A stretch of 64,000 nt of DNA, taken from the NCBI RefSeq assembly GCF_024171485.1, contig NZ_JALJZX010000003.1, positions 124,001 through 188,000 of the forward strand, given 5' to 3'. Under the pieces are notes generated by a model that made no database searches, was not told the origin of the DNA, and worked only from the letters and a program-made list of their open reading frames with translations. The DNA is from Chryseobacterium sp. HSC-36S06. Lineage in GTDB: Bacteria > Bacteroidota > Bacteroidia > Flavobacteriales > Weeksellaceae. Numbering within the stretch: position 1 is the first letter of the stretch; every line of letters begins with the position of its first letter. Position numbers and translations under genes: made by a program. This document shows, in pieces, positions 32,975-41,796 of this stretch.

Positions 32975-33600
32975 ATATTTTGTTTTGTGATTTCTAAATT
33001 TTCTTTCATTTTCTCAGCGATTTTTATTGAATCCGCGTGATGGGTTTCTTTTAAACTGCTGATTATTCTTTCGTTATTTACCTCATCCCGGTTTTGTGAG
33101 AGTTTCGAGGCAATATGAATTTCTGTTGGAAAAATATTGAATCCGAAAGCTCCTCTCATTTCCTTCCTTACATATTCGTCGCCCATATTTTCCACCAACA
33201 TTGGGCATTTCTGTACTTTTTCATATTTGAATGTCAGCTTCCGCAGATGTTCGTAAAGTTCTTCATCCGTCATCAGTTTGATTTTCCCGCGGATTTGCAC
33301 GGCTTCATAATTCCAGGTCGAAACATTTTTGTGGTCGTACCACGAAGAGGAGATATAAGAGTGCGCACCGAGAAAATCACATAAAACTTCATCGCCGTCT
33401 TTCAGTACTTTCGCCTGTAAATTGCCTTTCGAAATATGCGTTTCCAGATAAAATTCTCCATCCGATTCAATCATCAAAAACATGGAATGTGTTGCCGCCA
33501 GTTTTTCCTGATCGGAAATCAAAAGGGCAAAACCGTTTTCACTGATGATTTCTTTCATCAGTTCCGTATCTTCACTTCTGTAGATTTTTGGGATGTACAT
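32971..33600 (-). CDS. PaiB-family FMN-binding negative transcriptional regulator
   Basis: 209 residues. It matches the PaiB family: start MYIPKIYRSED, the segment HISKGNLQAKVLKDGDEVLCDFLGAHSYISSSWY and MRGAFGFNIFPTEIHIASKLSQNR. The fold is a split-barrel FMN binder related to PNPOx. B. subtilis PaiB affects protease and sporulation genes, but biochemically these proteins act as flavin- or heme-type binders and the regulatory role elsewhere is unproven. Middle gene of the ruvB-coaE operon, 25 bp after the TPR gene. Confidence 0.87.
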   Translation of the reverse strand: MYIPKIYRSEDTELMKEIISENGFALLISDQEKLAATHSMFLMIESDGEFYLETHISKGNLQAKVLKDGDEVLCDFLGAHSYISSSWYDHKNVSTWNYEAVQIRGKIKLMTDEELYEHLRKLTFKYEKVQKCPMLVENMGDEYVRKEMRGAFGFNIFPTEIHIASKLSQNRDEVNNERIISSLKETHHADSIKIAEKMKENLEITKQNI

Positions 33601-33625
33601 ATTGGGCGTTAACTTTTATCAATCG

Positions 33626-34234
33626 TTATTTACAGATTGCGTCAGATATTTTCAGCAGTTCTTCATCCGCACTTCCGAAAGAAATTGCTCTTTTGAAATC
33701 TTCGCAAGCGCTTTTCAGATCGCCTTTACCTAAAACAATTTTTCCTCTGGCAAAATATCCGTTGGGATCCTGCGTCGCCTCAACATATTTGTTTAAGTCG
33801 ACCACAGCCAGATCAGGCTTTTTCAATGACAGCAGCAGCATTGCCCTGTTATAATAATTTCCTGCGTATGAATCGGGATCTATTTCAATGGCTTTGTCCA
33901 GATCCTGCAGAGCAAGATCATTTTTTTCCGTCATATTGTACGCAAAGGAACGTAATGTATAGAGTTTTGCGTCGGTGTAGCCCAATTTTTCTGCCTGGTT
34001 AAAGTCGGACACAGCACTTTCAAAATCCTTCAACAAATTGTAACTCAGTCCACGCGCAAAGAACGACTCGGCGTTGGCGGGATTTTTTTCTATCGATTTA
34101 GTAAATAATTTTGCGGCTTCATCAAAATGCTGATTGGCCATTTCTGCCTTTCCAAGCTGCAAATACTGAGTATCCTTTTTAGAGGCACACGCATTAAACA
34201 GAAGAAATATGATTACAGCTAAAATTTGCTTCAT
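33626..34234 (-). CDS. TPR-repeat lipoprotein
   Basis: 202 residues. Lipoprotein signal peptide ends LLFNAC (Cys16). The mature protein is a string of about four tetratricopeptide repeats (units such as AEMANQHFDEAAKLFTKSIE and YNRAMLLLSLKKPDLAVVDL), a protein-protein interaction scaffold facing the periplasm. No catalytic domain. It lies 16 bp after ruvB on the same strand, so it is probably in that operon, though a functional link is not obvious. Confidence 0.85.
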   Translation of the reverse strand: MKQILAVIIFLLFNACASKKDTQYLQLGKAEMANQHFDEAAKLFTKSIEKNPANAESFFARGLSYNLLKDFESAVSDFNQAEKLGYTDAKLYTLRSFAYNMTEKNDLALQDLDKAIEIDPDSYAGNYYNRAMLLLSLKKPDLAVVDLNKYVEATQDPNGYFARGKIVLGKGDLKSACEDFKRAISFGSADEELLKISDAICK

Positions 34235-34250
34235 AAATAATAAAAATAGT

Positions 34251-35273
34251 TTAAAATAGCGTATCAGGTCGTTTCGGAACCGAAATATTGAGGTGTTTAT
34301 AAGCTTTTTCAGTCACTTCTCTTCCTCTCGGCGTTCTGATAATGAAACCTTCCTGAATGAGAAACGGTTCATAAACTTCTTCCAAAGTTTCCGGGTTCTC
34401 TCCAATCGATGTCGCCAAAGCCGAAATCCCAACCGGTTTCCCGCGGAAGTTTTCAATCATCACGCGCATAATACGATTGTCCATATCATCAAGTCCGAAC
34501 TCATCGACATTTAATGAATTCAGGGCAAATTTGGTTATCTCTATCTCGATTTCTCCGTTTCCTTTAATCTCCGCGAAATCTCTGACTCTTCTTAACAGCG
34601 CGTTTGCAATTCTCGGAGTTCCGCGGCTTCTTCTGGCAATTTCCAGTGCGGCATCTTCGTAGATTTTCACTCCTAAAACCCGCGCACTTCTTTCGATAAT
34701 CATCCCGAGAAGTTCAATCGTATAATATTCCAGTCTGCTCTGGATTCCGAATCTGGCGAGCATAGGTTTGGTCAGCATACCGCTTCTTGTTGTTGCTCCG
34801 ACCAAAGTAAAAGGATTCAAACCGATCTGTACGGAACGTGCATTCGGTCCGGTTTCGAGCATGATGTCGATTTTATAATCCTCCATTGCTGAATAAAGAT
34901 ATTCCTCTACAATAGGAGAAAGCCTGTGAATTTCATCGATGAAAAGCACATCGTTTTCTTCCAGATTGGTGAGCAGTCCCGCGAGACTTCCCGGCTTGTC
35001 AAGCACTGGCCCAGAGGTAATTTTACAGCCTACTCCCAGTTCGTTTGCAATGATGTTTGCTAAAGTGGTTTTTCCGAGTCCCGGCGGACCGTGAAGAAGA
35101 ACATGATCCAGCGCGCCGCCGCGGTTTTTAGCAGCCGCGACGAAGACTTCCAGGTTATCGAGCGTTTTTCTCTGTCCGGCAAAATCCTGAAAACTCTGGG
35201 GCCGGATTTTCTCTTCCTGCATCAGTTCATCATCGGAAAAATTCTCTCTGTCGGCGTGCAAAAAATCGGGCAT
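34251..35273 (-). CDS. ruvB: Holliday junction branch migration helicase RuvB
   Basis: 340 residues, the usual RuvB length. Visible marks: [12 protein letters not shown], Walker [10 protein letters not shown] (62-70), Walker B FIDEIHRL (about 111-118), sensor 1 GATTRSGML, the arginine finger region and a C-terminal winged helix ending [16 protein letters not shown]. RuvB is the AAA+ motor that drives branch migration with RuvA, before RuvC cuts the junction. RuvC is encoded at 58920-59474 in the same window; ruvA is not here. First gene of a five-gene minus-strand operon. Confidence 0.97.
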   Translation of the reverse strand: MPDFLHADRENFSDDELMQEEKIRPQSFQDFAGQRKTLDNLEVFVAAAKNRGGALDHVLLHGPPGLGKTTLANIIANELGVGCKITSGPVLDKPGSLAGLLTNLEENDVLFIDEIHRLSPIVEEYLYSAMEDYKIDIMLETGPNARSVQIGLNPFTLVGATTRSGMLTKPMLARFGIQSRLEYYTIELLGMIIERSARVLGVKIYEDAALEIARRSRGTPRIANALLRRVRDFAEIKGNGEIEIEITKFALNSLNVDEFGLDDMDNRIMRVMIENFRGKPVGISALATSIGENPETLEEVYEPFLIQEGFIIRTPRGREVTEKAYKHLNISVPKRPDTLF

Positions 35274-35294
35274 TTGTTCTTATTTGTATATTTT

Positions 35295-35302
35295 CAAAGG
35301 TA
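35295..35302 (-). promoter_or_regulatory. Promoter -7 box of the ruvB operon
   Basis: On the minus strand TACCTTTG, 21 bp upstream of the ruvB start. No clear -33 element. Confidence 0.55.
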
Positions 35303-35421
35303 GAATTTTTTATTGAAATTAAGAAAACTAAGCCGCGAAGAATCGGTGCGCTACAAGCTGGCATCCTTAAGATTCAGAAAAAAGTTGCCGTATTTTGGGT
35401 TTAAACATTAAATTTACCACT

Positions 35422-36645
35422 ATGAAACTAATTGGTCCTTTTAAACAAATCGTCACCCTTGCCAATCTTCCTTTGCGCGGAAAACTAAGCGATAATCAGA
35501 TTGAAATCATCGAAGACGGCGGAATTATTTCTGAAAATGGAATCATCAAAAAAGTCGGAAACTTCGAGGAATTGCAGTCTGAATTTCCGGATATTGGAAC
35601 TGAAATTATTGATGAAGTGCAGGTCGCACTACCGGCATTTACCGATTCGCATACGCACATCTGTTTCGGCGGAAACCGCGCGAATGATTTCGCAATGCGA
35701 AATGCAGGAAAATCCTATCTTGAAATCGCAGAAAGTGGCGGCGGAATCTGGAGCTCGGTGCAGCATACGAGAAACGCTTCGGAAGAAGAACTTCTTAAAA
35801 ACACTTTACAAAGAATCAACTTTTTGATTTCTTTAGGAATTACCACGATTGAAATAAAATCCGGTTACGGACTGGATGTTGAAAATGAACTGAAAATGCT
35901 TCGGGTCATCAAAAAAGCGCAAAGTTTCACTAAGGCAACATTGGTTCCGACATGCCTTTCTGCTCATTTAAAACCGAGAGATTTTGATGGAAATAATGAA
36001 GAATATCTGAATTATATTCTGGATGAAATCCTTCCGAAAGTAAAAGAAGAAAACCTCACAAACCGTGTTGATATATTTATTGAAAAATCAGCCTTTCAGC
36101 CAGAAGAAAGCAAAACATTTCTTCTCAAAGCTAAAGAAATGGGATTTGAAATTACGGTTCATGCCGACCAGTTCACCGCCGGAAGTTCCCGAATCGCGGT
36201 CGAAATAGGGGCCAAGTCAGCAGACCATTTGGAAGCGACGATTGATGAGGATATTCAGTTTTTAGCAGATTCAAGCACAGTAGCTGTTGCGCTTCCCGGC
36301 GCGAGTTTAGGTTTGGGTGAAAAATTTACGCCTGCAAGAAAAATTCTGGATGCCGGCGGCATTCTGGCTATTGCAAGCGACTGGAATCCGGGTTCGGCAC
36401 CGATGGGAAATTTAATTACACAGGCTTCCATTTTGGCAACTTTTGAGAAACTTTCTACCGCAGAAGTTTTGGCAGGAATAACCTTCCGTTCGGCTTTCGC
36501 TTTAAGTTTGGAAGACCGCGGAACGTTGGAAAAAGGGAAGAAAGCAGATTTCGTCACTTTTAAAACTGATAATTTCCAGAATATACTTTACCAACAGGGA
36601 AGTTTGACGGCTCATAGCATCTATATAGACGGTATTAAACAATAA
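35422..36645 (+). CDS. hutI: Imidazolonepropionase
   Basis: 407 residues from the ATG at 35422; the TTG at 35395 of the longer frame has no support, and TAAATTTA just before 35422 may be the promoter. The amidohydrolase signatures are clear: LPAFTDSHTHICFGG (His77, His79), EIKSGYGLDVENELKML, TVHADQF, and LASDWNPGSAPMGNL. The enzyme opens the ring of 4-imidazolone-5-propionate in histidine degradation. No other hut gene is nearby, so the pathway genes are probably scattered in this genome. The DUF695 gene starts 2 bp after its stop. Confidence 0.95.
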   Translation: MKLIGPFKQIVTLANLPLRGKLSDNQIEIIEDGGIISENGIIKKVGNFEELQSEFPDIGTEIIDEVQVALPAFTDSHTHICFGGNRANDFAMRNAGKSYLEIAESGGGIWSSVQHTRNASEEELLKNTLQRINFLISLGITTIEIKSGYGLDVENELKMLRVIKKAQSFTKATLVPTCLSAHLKPRDFDGNNEEYLNYILDEILPKVKEENLTNRVDIFIEKSAFQPEESKTFLLKAKEMGFEITVHADQFTAGSSRIAVEIGAKSADHLEATIDEDIQFLADSSTVAVALPGASLGLGEKFTPARKILDAGGILAIASDWNPGSAPMGNLITQASILATFEKLSTAEVLAGITFRSAFALSLEDRGTLEKGKKADFVTFKTDNFQNILYQQGSLTAHSIYIDGIKQ

Positions 36646-36647
36646 TA

Positions 36648-37718
36648 ATGGAGGAAACAGTAATTAAAAGTCCAGAGTATAAACTGTTCTGGGATTATTT
36701 CATAAGTCACGAAGAAAAATTCTTCGATGTTGTAAAGGCTTATGAGCACGCAGAAGAAAAATTTCTGGACGTAGTTTTACCCAAACTGAAAATGATCAAT
36801 GAGGATTTCTTTTTGCTGACAGGAATGTTCGATGAAAACACTGCCGAACTGATTATAACTGTGGACGGAAGCATCAAAGATATTGTTTACGCGGAGGAAA
36901 TTATTGCAGCCGCACCACAACTCAAAAAATGGCGGTTCACAGCACTAAAACCAGAGTCTGACCTAAACAGTTCCACGATTAAGATGGGCGATAACGTGTT
37001 CACCAAAGATGAAATTTTCTTTTATTCAAACGATGATGAAAATTATCCCGACGAAATCGATTTAACCTTTATACATAAGGATTTAAACGAAGATAACCGA
37101 AATGAAATTATAAACGGAACCTTTATCTTCATCGATAATTATTTAGGTGAGCTGAATTTTCTTACCCAAATTGACAACTTCAGAATTACCGGAAAAGAAG
37201 AGGTCGAAAAGGAACTTATTCCGATTGAAAAGCTGAAAGATTACCTCAGTTGGCGAGAAACAGAATTTACCGAAAAGTATAAAGGTTCAAAGATTGAAAC
37301 CAGTGACGATTCCTATTCACTTATAGAAGCAAGATTAGAAAATGGTTTTTCGCTACTGGCAACGGTAAACACCGATTTACTCCAATGGGATAAAAAAGCA
37401 TCGCATCCCTGGATTTCGGTCTTACGGATTGAATATATTGGCGATGAGTTCACCGGTTTCCCGGATAATGAAGATTATGAGATGCTGGATACCATTGAAG
37501 ATGAAATGATGCTGACCCTGACGCCGGAAGAAGGTGATCTGAATATCGGACGTGAAACTGCAGAAAATTTAAGAGAAATATATTTTGCGAGTAAAGATTT
37601 CCGGAAGATTTCCAAGGTGCTGGCAGAAACCGTTTCCCGATATTCAGATTACAACATTACTTTCGAAATTTATAAGGATAAGTACTGGCAGTCATTCGAG
37701 CGGTACGGAATTCAGTAA
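36648..37718 (+). CDS. DUF695 domain-containing protein
   Basis: 356 residues, soluble, very acidic (runs such as NDDENYPDEIDLTFI). The second half, from about residue 200 (SWRETEFTEKYKGSK... LEARLENGFSLLATVNTDLLQWDKKASHPWI), matches DUF695; the first half resembles other acidic proteins that accompany it. The function of DUF695 is unknown. It is only 2 bp from hutI and 35 bp before paaB, so it may be cotranscribed with both, but no pathway role can be given. Confidence 0.72.
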   Translation: MEETVIKSPEYKLFWDYFISHEEKFFDVVKAYEHAEEKFLDVVLPKLKMINEDFFLLTGMFDENTAELIITVDGSIKDIVYAEEIIAAAPQLKKWRFTALKPESDLNSSTIKMGDNVFTKDEIFFYSNDDENYPDEIDLTFIHKDLNEDNRNEIINGTFIFIDNYLGELNFLTQIDNFRITGKEEVEKELIPIEKLKDYLSWRETEFTEKYKGSKIETSDDSYSLIEARLENGFSLLATVNTDLLQWDKKASHPWISVLRIEYIGDEFTGFPDNEDYEMLDTIEDEMMLTLTPEEGDLNIGRETAENLREIYFASKDFRKISKVLAETVSRYSDYNITFEIYKDKYWQSFERYGIQ

Positions 37719-37753
37719 AAATCTATATCTTTAAAACCATAAATTAAAACGTA

Positions 37754-38035
37754 ATGAGCAATCTAGATATGTGGGAAGTATTCATCCAGACAAAACCCGG
37801 ATTATCCCATAAACACGCAGGAACCGTGCAGGCACCAACTGCCGAAATGGCTTTGCAAAACGCACGCGACGTGTACACAAGACGAATGGAAGGTACCTCA
37901 ATCTGGGTAGTTCCGAGCAGATTTATGGTAACATCGGAAGGGGTTGATAAAGAAGCTTTCTTTGATCCGGCTGATGATAAACTCTACCGTCACCCTACTT
38001 TTTATCAGATTCCGAACGACGTGAAAAATATGTAA
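37754..38035 (+). CDS. paaB: Phenylacetyl-CoA epoxidase subunit PaaB
   Basis: 93 residues. It matches PaaB throughout: DMWEVFIQTKPGLSHKHAGTVQAP, ALQNARDVYTRRMEG, SIWVVPSRFMVTS. PaaB bridges the PaaA-PaaC pairs in the multicomponent oxygenase that epoxidises phenylacetyl-CoA. In most genomes paaA lies directly upstream; here the upstream gene encodes a DUF695 protein. Confidence 0.95.
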   Translation: MSNLDMWEVFIQTKPGLSHKHAGTVQAPTAEMALQNARDVYTRRMEGTSIWVVPSRFMVTSEGVDKEAFFDPADDKLYRHPTFYQIPNDVKNM

Positions 38036-38040
38036 ATGTT

Positions 38041-38097
38041 GGATGCTGGAAGTGGGAATTCAGATACTTTTTTGACAACGCCAATCACCCAGCATCT
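38041..38097. repeat. Inverted repeat between paaB and paaC
   Basis: GGATGCTGG at 38041-38049 pairs with CCAGCATCT at 38089-38097; further partial matches (CATCT, AACACCCAACA) follow. It has the look of a dispersed intergenic element and splits an otherwise compact operon. Confidence 0.55.
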
Positions 38098-38121
38098 GAC
38101 ATCTAACACCCAACAATAACA

Positions 38122-38871
38122 ATGAATCCACTTTACAATTATATCCTGAAACTGGCCGACGACACTTTGATTTTCGGACAGCGTTTAGGCGAACTTACGG
38201 GTCAGGGTCCGTATCTGGAAGAAGATATCGCGCTGACAAATATTGCCTTGGATTATCTGGGACAGTCCAGCAATTTATACAAATACGCCGCCCAGGTTCA
38301 GGGTGAAGGAAAGACCGAAGATGATCTTGCCTTTCTTAGGCTCGAAAAAGAATATCTGAATTGCCAGCTCGCGGAATTACCCAACGGCGATTACGCAAAT
38401 ACACTGCTGAAAGTCTATTTCTTTTCCCTTTATCAGAAAATTCTGTACATGATTCTGACGAAAAGCAGCGATGAACAGCTTGCTGCGATTGCCGAAAAGT
38501 CCCTGAAAGAAGTAAAATACCATTACACCCACACCTCGACCTGGATTAAAATGTTTGCAGGCGGAACCGAAGAAAGCCAAACCAGACTCAAAAACGCCGT
38601 GGAAAACCTTTGGGAATATACTGCGGGAATGTTTGCAGAAACCGAAGGCGAAACAGATCTGGGCCATCTAGGAATTGCACCAAATGCGCAGGATCTTTAT
38701 GAAAACTGGAAATTTCTAGTTGCCGAGGATTTCCGAAATTTCGGTATTGAAATCCCGGAAAGCGAATTCATGCAGAAAGGCTCCAGAACCGGTTATCATA
38801 CGGAATATTTTGGATTTATACTCTGTGAACTTCAATATATGCAGCGAACGTATCCGAATTGTGTTTGGTAA
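38122..38871 (+). CDS. paaC: Phenylacetyl-CoA epoxidase subunit PaaC
   Basis: 249 residues of all-helical ferritin-like sequence. Family marks: LADDTLIFGQRLGELTGQGPYLEEDIAL at the start (given in part), DYLGQSSNLYKYAAQ, YHYTHTSTWIKMFAGGTEES and the end LCELQYMQRTYPNCVW. PaaC is the structural, non-catalytic partner of PaaA and binds the substrate-carrying catalytic subunit. Confidence 0.95.
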   Translation: MNPLYNYILKLADDTLIFGQRLGELTGQGPYLEEDIALTNIALDYLGQSSNLYKYAAQVQGEGKTEDDLAFLRLEKEYLNCQLAELPNGDYANTLLKVYFFSLYQKILYMILTKSSDEQLAAIAEKSLKEVKYHYTHTSTWIKMFAGGTEESQTRLKNAVENLWEYTAGMFAETEGETDLGHLGIAPNAQDLYENWKFLVAEDFRNFGIEIPESEFMQKGSRTGYHTEYFGFILCELQYMQRTYPNCVW

Positions 38872-38873
38872 GC

Positions 38874-38910
38874 GGTTAATGGTTGATGGTTGATGGTTAA
38901 TGGTTGATGG
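38874..38910 (+). repeat. Heptamer tandem repeat GGTTRAT x5
   Basis: Five tandem copies of GGTTAAT/GGTTGAT followed by GG, between paaC and paaD. Two copies of the same heptamer occur inside the 5' part of coaE at 31944-31957. Confidence 0.75.
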
Positions 38911-38986
38911 CGGATCACAGCTTCCTGTTTTATACCACTTTATTATTTTTCACGGAGGTGATTATGGCTAAAATTTAGAAAATTCT

Positions 38987-39463
38987 ATGGTTAAAATAGA
39001 AGCAAATTTATTCGGACTACTTTCCAAGATTCCCGATCCCGAAATTCCCGTAATCAATATTGTGGAACTCGGGATTGTGCGCGGTGCAAAAATGATTTCC
39101 GAAAACGAAGCTGAAATTGTGATTACACCGACTTATTCTGCGTGCCCGGCGATGTTTAACATTGAAGAAGACATTATTAAATTATTCAGGGAAAAAGGAA
39201 TTACAGCAAAAGTCATTACCAAAATTTCTCCGGTCTGGACGACGGACTGGATTACCGATGAAGCACGGGAAAAACTCCGCGTATATGGAATTACGCCACC
39301 GGAAAAAGGCTCTCACGAGGACCACTTAAATATTCCAAAAAAATGTCCGCGCTGCGGTTCGGAAAACACCAGACAGATCAGCCGTTTCGGTTCTACCCTT
39401 TGCAAAGCAAGCTATCAGTGCAACGACTGTCTGGAACCTTTCGATTATTTTAAATGCCACTGA
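38987..39463 (+). CDS. paaD: Phenylacetyl-CoA epoxidase assembly protein PaaD
   Basis: 158 residues. The N-terminal ~100 residues are the MIP18/DUF59-type domain (IPDPEIPVINIVELGIVRG, ITPTYSACPAM). The C-terminus is a zinc ribbon: CPRCGSENT, then CKASYQCNDCLEPFDYFKC. PaaD is needed for activity of the phenylacetyl-CoA epoxidase, probably in metal-centre maturation, as for other DUF59 proteins of Fe-S assembly. Its usual neighbour paaE (reductase) is missing; the next gene is a hydratase/isomerase. Confidence 0.95.
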   Translation: MVKIEANLFGLLSKIPDPEIPVINIVELGIVRGAKMISENEAEIVITPTYSACPAMFNIEEDIIKLFREKGITAKVITKISPVWTTDWITDEAREKLRVYGITPPEKGSHEDHLNIPKKCPRCGSENTRQISRFGSTLCKASYQCNDCLEPFDYFKCH

Positions 39464-39540
39464 TTTAATTTACTGCATAGTTTTAATTCTTTCGGACTTA
39501 AAAAATATTGGTAAATTGGAGCAAATATAAACTTAATAAC

Positions 39541-40338
39541 ATGTACACTCATCTCGAAATAGAAACCCACCTTGAAGGCAAACTTCAAATCGCCTACCTC
39601 AATCAGCCGGAAACATACAACAGTTTAAACAAAACTTTGCTGAAAGAAATCCGGAGTTTCGTGCACGAAGGTTCTAAAAATCCCGAAGTAAGGTGTCTCG
39701 CCATTTCCGGACGTGGAAAAGCGTTCTGCTCGGGCCAGAACCTGAAAGATGCCATGTCTTACGGTAGCGACGGTGACGAGAGAGTAATCCAGAGAATTGT
39801 GATCGATTATTACAATCCTATGGTAAAGGAAATCGCAAAATGCAGAAAACCCGTTATTTCCTTGGTGAATGGGCCCGCAGTAGGCGCCGGCGCAATGTTG
39901 GCACTGATCTGCGATATTACCCTGGCTACAGAATCTTCTTATTTTTCTCAGGCTTTCGTAAATATCGGTTTGATTCCGGATACCGGCGGAACCTATTGGT
40001 TGCCTAAACTTCTTGGTCGTCAACAGGCAAATTACCTCGCTTTTACGGGCAAGAAAATTTCTGCTACAGAAGCAAAAAACATGGGCTTGATTGCCGATGT
40101 CTTTGAAGATGAAAATTTTATGGTGAATTCGATGGGGATTTTAGAACAAATCTCCAATTTGCCAACAAAAGCAATTTCCTTAACCAAAAAAGCATTCAAC
40201 GAATCCTACGATAACAATTTAAGCCAGCAGCTGGATCTGGAAGGAATCCTTCAGCAGGAAGCTGCGGAAAGCGCTGATTTTCTGGAAGGTGTTGCAGCGT
40301 TTTTAGACAAAAGAAAACCAAATTATCAGGGAAAATAA
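39541..40338 (+). CDS. paaG: Enoyl-CoA hydratase/isomerase, PaaG-like
   Basis: 265 residues from the ATG at 39541; the longer frame from 39508 adds a non-family stretch. The crotonase fold is shown by IAYLNQPETYNSLNKTLL, the oxyanion-hole segments SGRGKAFCSGQNLKDA and VNGPAVGAGAMLAL, and PDTGGTYWLPKLLG. In the Paa pathway PaaG isomerises the ring epoxide to the oxepin, and also acts later in beta-oxidation. Assignment to PaaG and not PaaF rests on gene order and on the DTGG motif that contains the isomerase-type acid. Confidence 0.87.
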   Translation: MYTHLEIETHLEGKLQIAYLNQPETYNSLNKTLLKEIRSFVHEGSKNPEVRCLAISGRGKAFCSGQNLKDAMSYGSDGDERVIQRIVIDYYNPMVKEIAKCRKPVISLVNGPAVGAGAMLALICDITLATESSYFSQAFVNIGLIPDTGGTYWLPKLLGRQQANYLAFTGKKISATEAKNMGLIADVFEDENFMVNSMGILEQISNLPTKAISLTKKAFNESYDNNLSQQLDLEGILQQEAAESADFLEGVAAFLDKRKPNYQGK

Positions 40339-40342
40339 ATCA

Positions 40343-40416
40343 ATGTATGATGTAAAATGTATAAAGTACAACGTACGGCAAAAATACATTCTACATTGTA
40401 CATTTTACATTGTACA
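40343..40416. repeat. Intergenic palindromic element before paaH
   Basis: Long imperfect inverted repeat; the core ATGTAAAATGTA at 40350-40361 pairs with TACATTTTACAT at 40399-40410. The paaH frame is open across the right half, which would add a spurious N-terminus; translation from 40420 avoids this. Confidence 0.7.
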
Positions 40417-40419
40417 AAA

Positions 40420-41553
40420 ATGAATAGAATAGGAATAATCGGCTCCGGAACCATGGGAATCGGCATTGCGCAGGTGGCGGCGACTTCCGGATGCGAAGTT
40501 TTTCTTTATGATGCGAATGCAGCCCAAACCGAAAAATCAGTTTTGAATTTGCAGAAGACTTTGGACAAATTGGTAGGAAAAGAGAAAATTTCACTCGAAA
40601 AAAGTGAAGAGATCTTCAAGCGCATCAAAGCATGCTCAAACCTTTCTGATCTTAAAGACTGTGATCTGGTGATTGAAGCCATCATAGAAAATAAAGAAAT
40701 TAAAACCGGAGTTTTCAAAAAACTGGAAGATATTGTTTCTGAAGACTGTGTGATTGGCAGTAATACGTCATCAATCTCGATCACTTCTCTTTCTGCAGAA
40801 CTTACAAAACCAGAACGGTTTATCGGGATTCATTTTTTTAATCCTGCACCTTTAATGCCTCTGGTCGAAGTGATTCCCGGACTTTTAACGGATAAAAATC
40901 TGCCTCGGCAAATTTATGATTTAATGGGAGAATGGGGCAAAATTCCCGTTATTGCTAAAGATGTCCCAGGTTTTATTGTTAACAGGATTGCACGGCCATT
41001 TTATGGCGAAGCTTTAAGGATTGTCGAAGAAAATATCGCGACACCCGAGCAGGTTGATGATGCAGTGAAAACGCTGGGGAATTTCAAAATGGGGCCATTT
41101 GAACTGATGGATCTGATTGGAATTGACATTAATTTTTCCGTTACTAAAACTGTTTACCAGGATTATTTTTACGACCCGAAATATAAACCGAGTTTGCTTC
41201 AGCAAAGAATGAGCGAGGCGAAGTTTTTGGGTAGAAAAACCGGGAAGGGATTTTATGATTATTCGGAAGGCGCGGAAAAGCCTTTCCCGGAAAAGGATGA
41301 AGAACTTTATGAAACAATTTTCCAGAGAATCATTTCTATGCTCATCAACGAGGCGGTGGAAGCGAAAAGACTCGGAATTGCCAGTGATGAAGATCTGGAA
41401 CTCGCCATACAAAAAGGCGTAAATTACCCGAAAGGTTTACTCGCCTGGGGTAAAGAGATCGGCTTCGATAAAATCTCTGAAACACTTCAGAATCTTTACG
41501 AAGAATATCAGGAAGAGCGGTACCGCCAAAGTCCGTTGTTAAAGAAAATGTAA
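40420..41553 (+). CDS. paaH: 3-hydroxyacyl-CoA dehydrogenase, PaaH-like
   Basis: 377 residues from the ATG at 40420; an upstream frame is translated repeat DNA. The NAD domain starts IGIIGSGTMGIGIAQVAA; the catalytic segment is NTSSISITSLS... GIHFFNPAPLMPLVEVI (His in the HFFNP motif). C-terminal 3HCDH domain with KDVPGFIVNRI and GPFELMDLIGID. It oxidises 3-hydroxyadipyl-CoA in the lower phenylacetate pathway. The position between paaG and paaI supports PaaH over a general beta-oxidation enzyme. Confidence 0.9.
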   Translation: MNRIGIIGSGTMGIGIAQVAATSGCEVFLYDANAAQTEKSVLNLQKTLDKLVGKEKISLEKSEEIFKRIKACSNLSDLKDCDLVIEAIIENKEIKTGVFKKLEDIVSEDCVIGSNTSSISITSLSAELTKPERFIGIHFFNPAPLMPLVEVIPGLLTDKNLPRQIYDLMGEWGKIPVIAKDVPGFIVNRIARPFYGEALRIVEENIATPEQVDDAVKTLGNFKMGPFELMDLIGIDINFSVTKTVYQDYFYDPKYKPSLLQQRMSEAKFLGRKTGKGFYDYSEGAEKPFPEKDEELYETIFQRIISMLINEAVEAKRLGIASDEDLELAIQKGVNYPKGLLAWGKEIGFDKISETLQNLYEEYQEERYRQSPLLKKM

Positions 41554-41573
41554 CTTAAAAAAGATTTAAAATT

Positions 41574-41774
41574 ATGAATCCGAAAATACTTCCTGCTCTT
41601 GTTTCCATGGTAGTTTCATTTATTATTCTTACCATTCTCAGTTTTTTTATGACCAAATTCCTGTTGAATTCCGATCAGGATTTCATGACATTTTTTGAGG
41701 AGAAATGGCTAATCACGCTGTCTGTGGTGGTTGTTTTTGTCGGCTACAAAAACTTTTTCAGCAAGAGAAAATAA
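41574..41774 (+). CDS. Small two-helix membrane protein
   Basis: 66 residues, two hydrophobic helices (about 7-30 and 45-61) with a short acidic loop between (NSDQDFMTFFEEKW) and a basic end. No family recognised. It begins 20 bp after paaH and ends 22 bp before the paaI start, so it is transcribed with the paa genes. A real gene is supported by its placement, spacing and a good helix pattern, but a functional role in phenylacetate use is not shown. Confidence 0.6.
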   Translation: MNPKILPALVSMVVSFIILTILSFFMTKFLLNSDQDFMTFFEEKWLITLSVVVVFVGYKNFFSKRK

Positions 41775-41796
41775 TTCATTAAACTTTTACTTAAAA

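Noticed and set aside
38874-38910. Small ORF or regulatory RNA at the heptamer repeat
   Set aside because: It is a pure GGTTRAT tandem repeat with no start codon context or fold.
40357-40419. N-terminal extension of PaaH
   Set aside because: The extra 21 residues are a translation of the 74-bp palindromic element; the family starts at MNRIGIIGSG.
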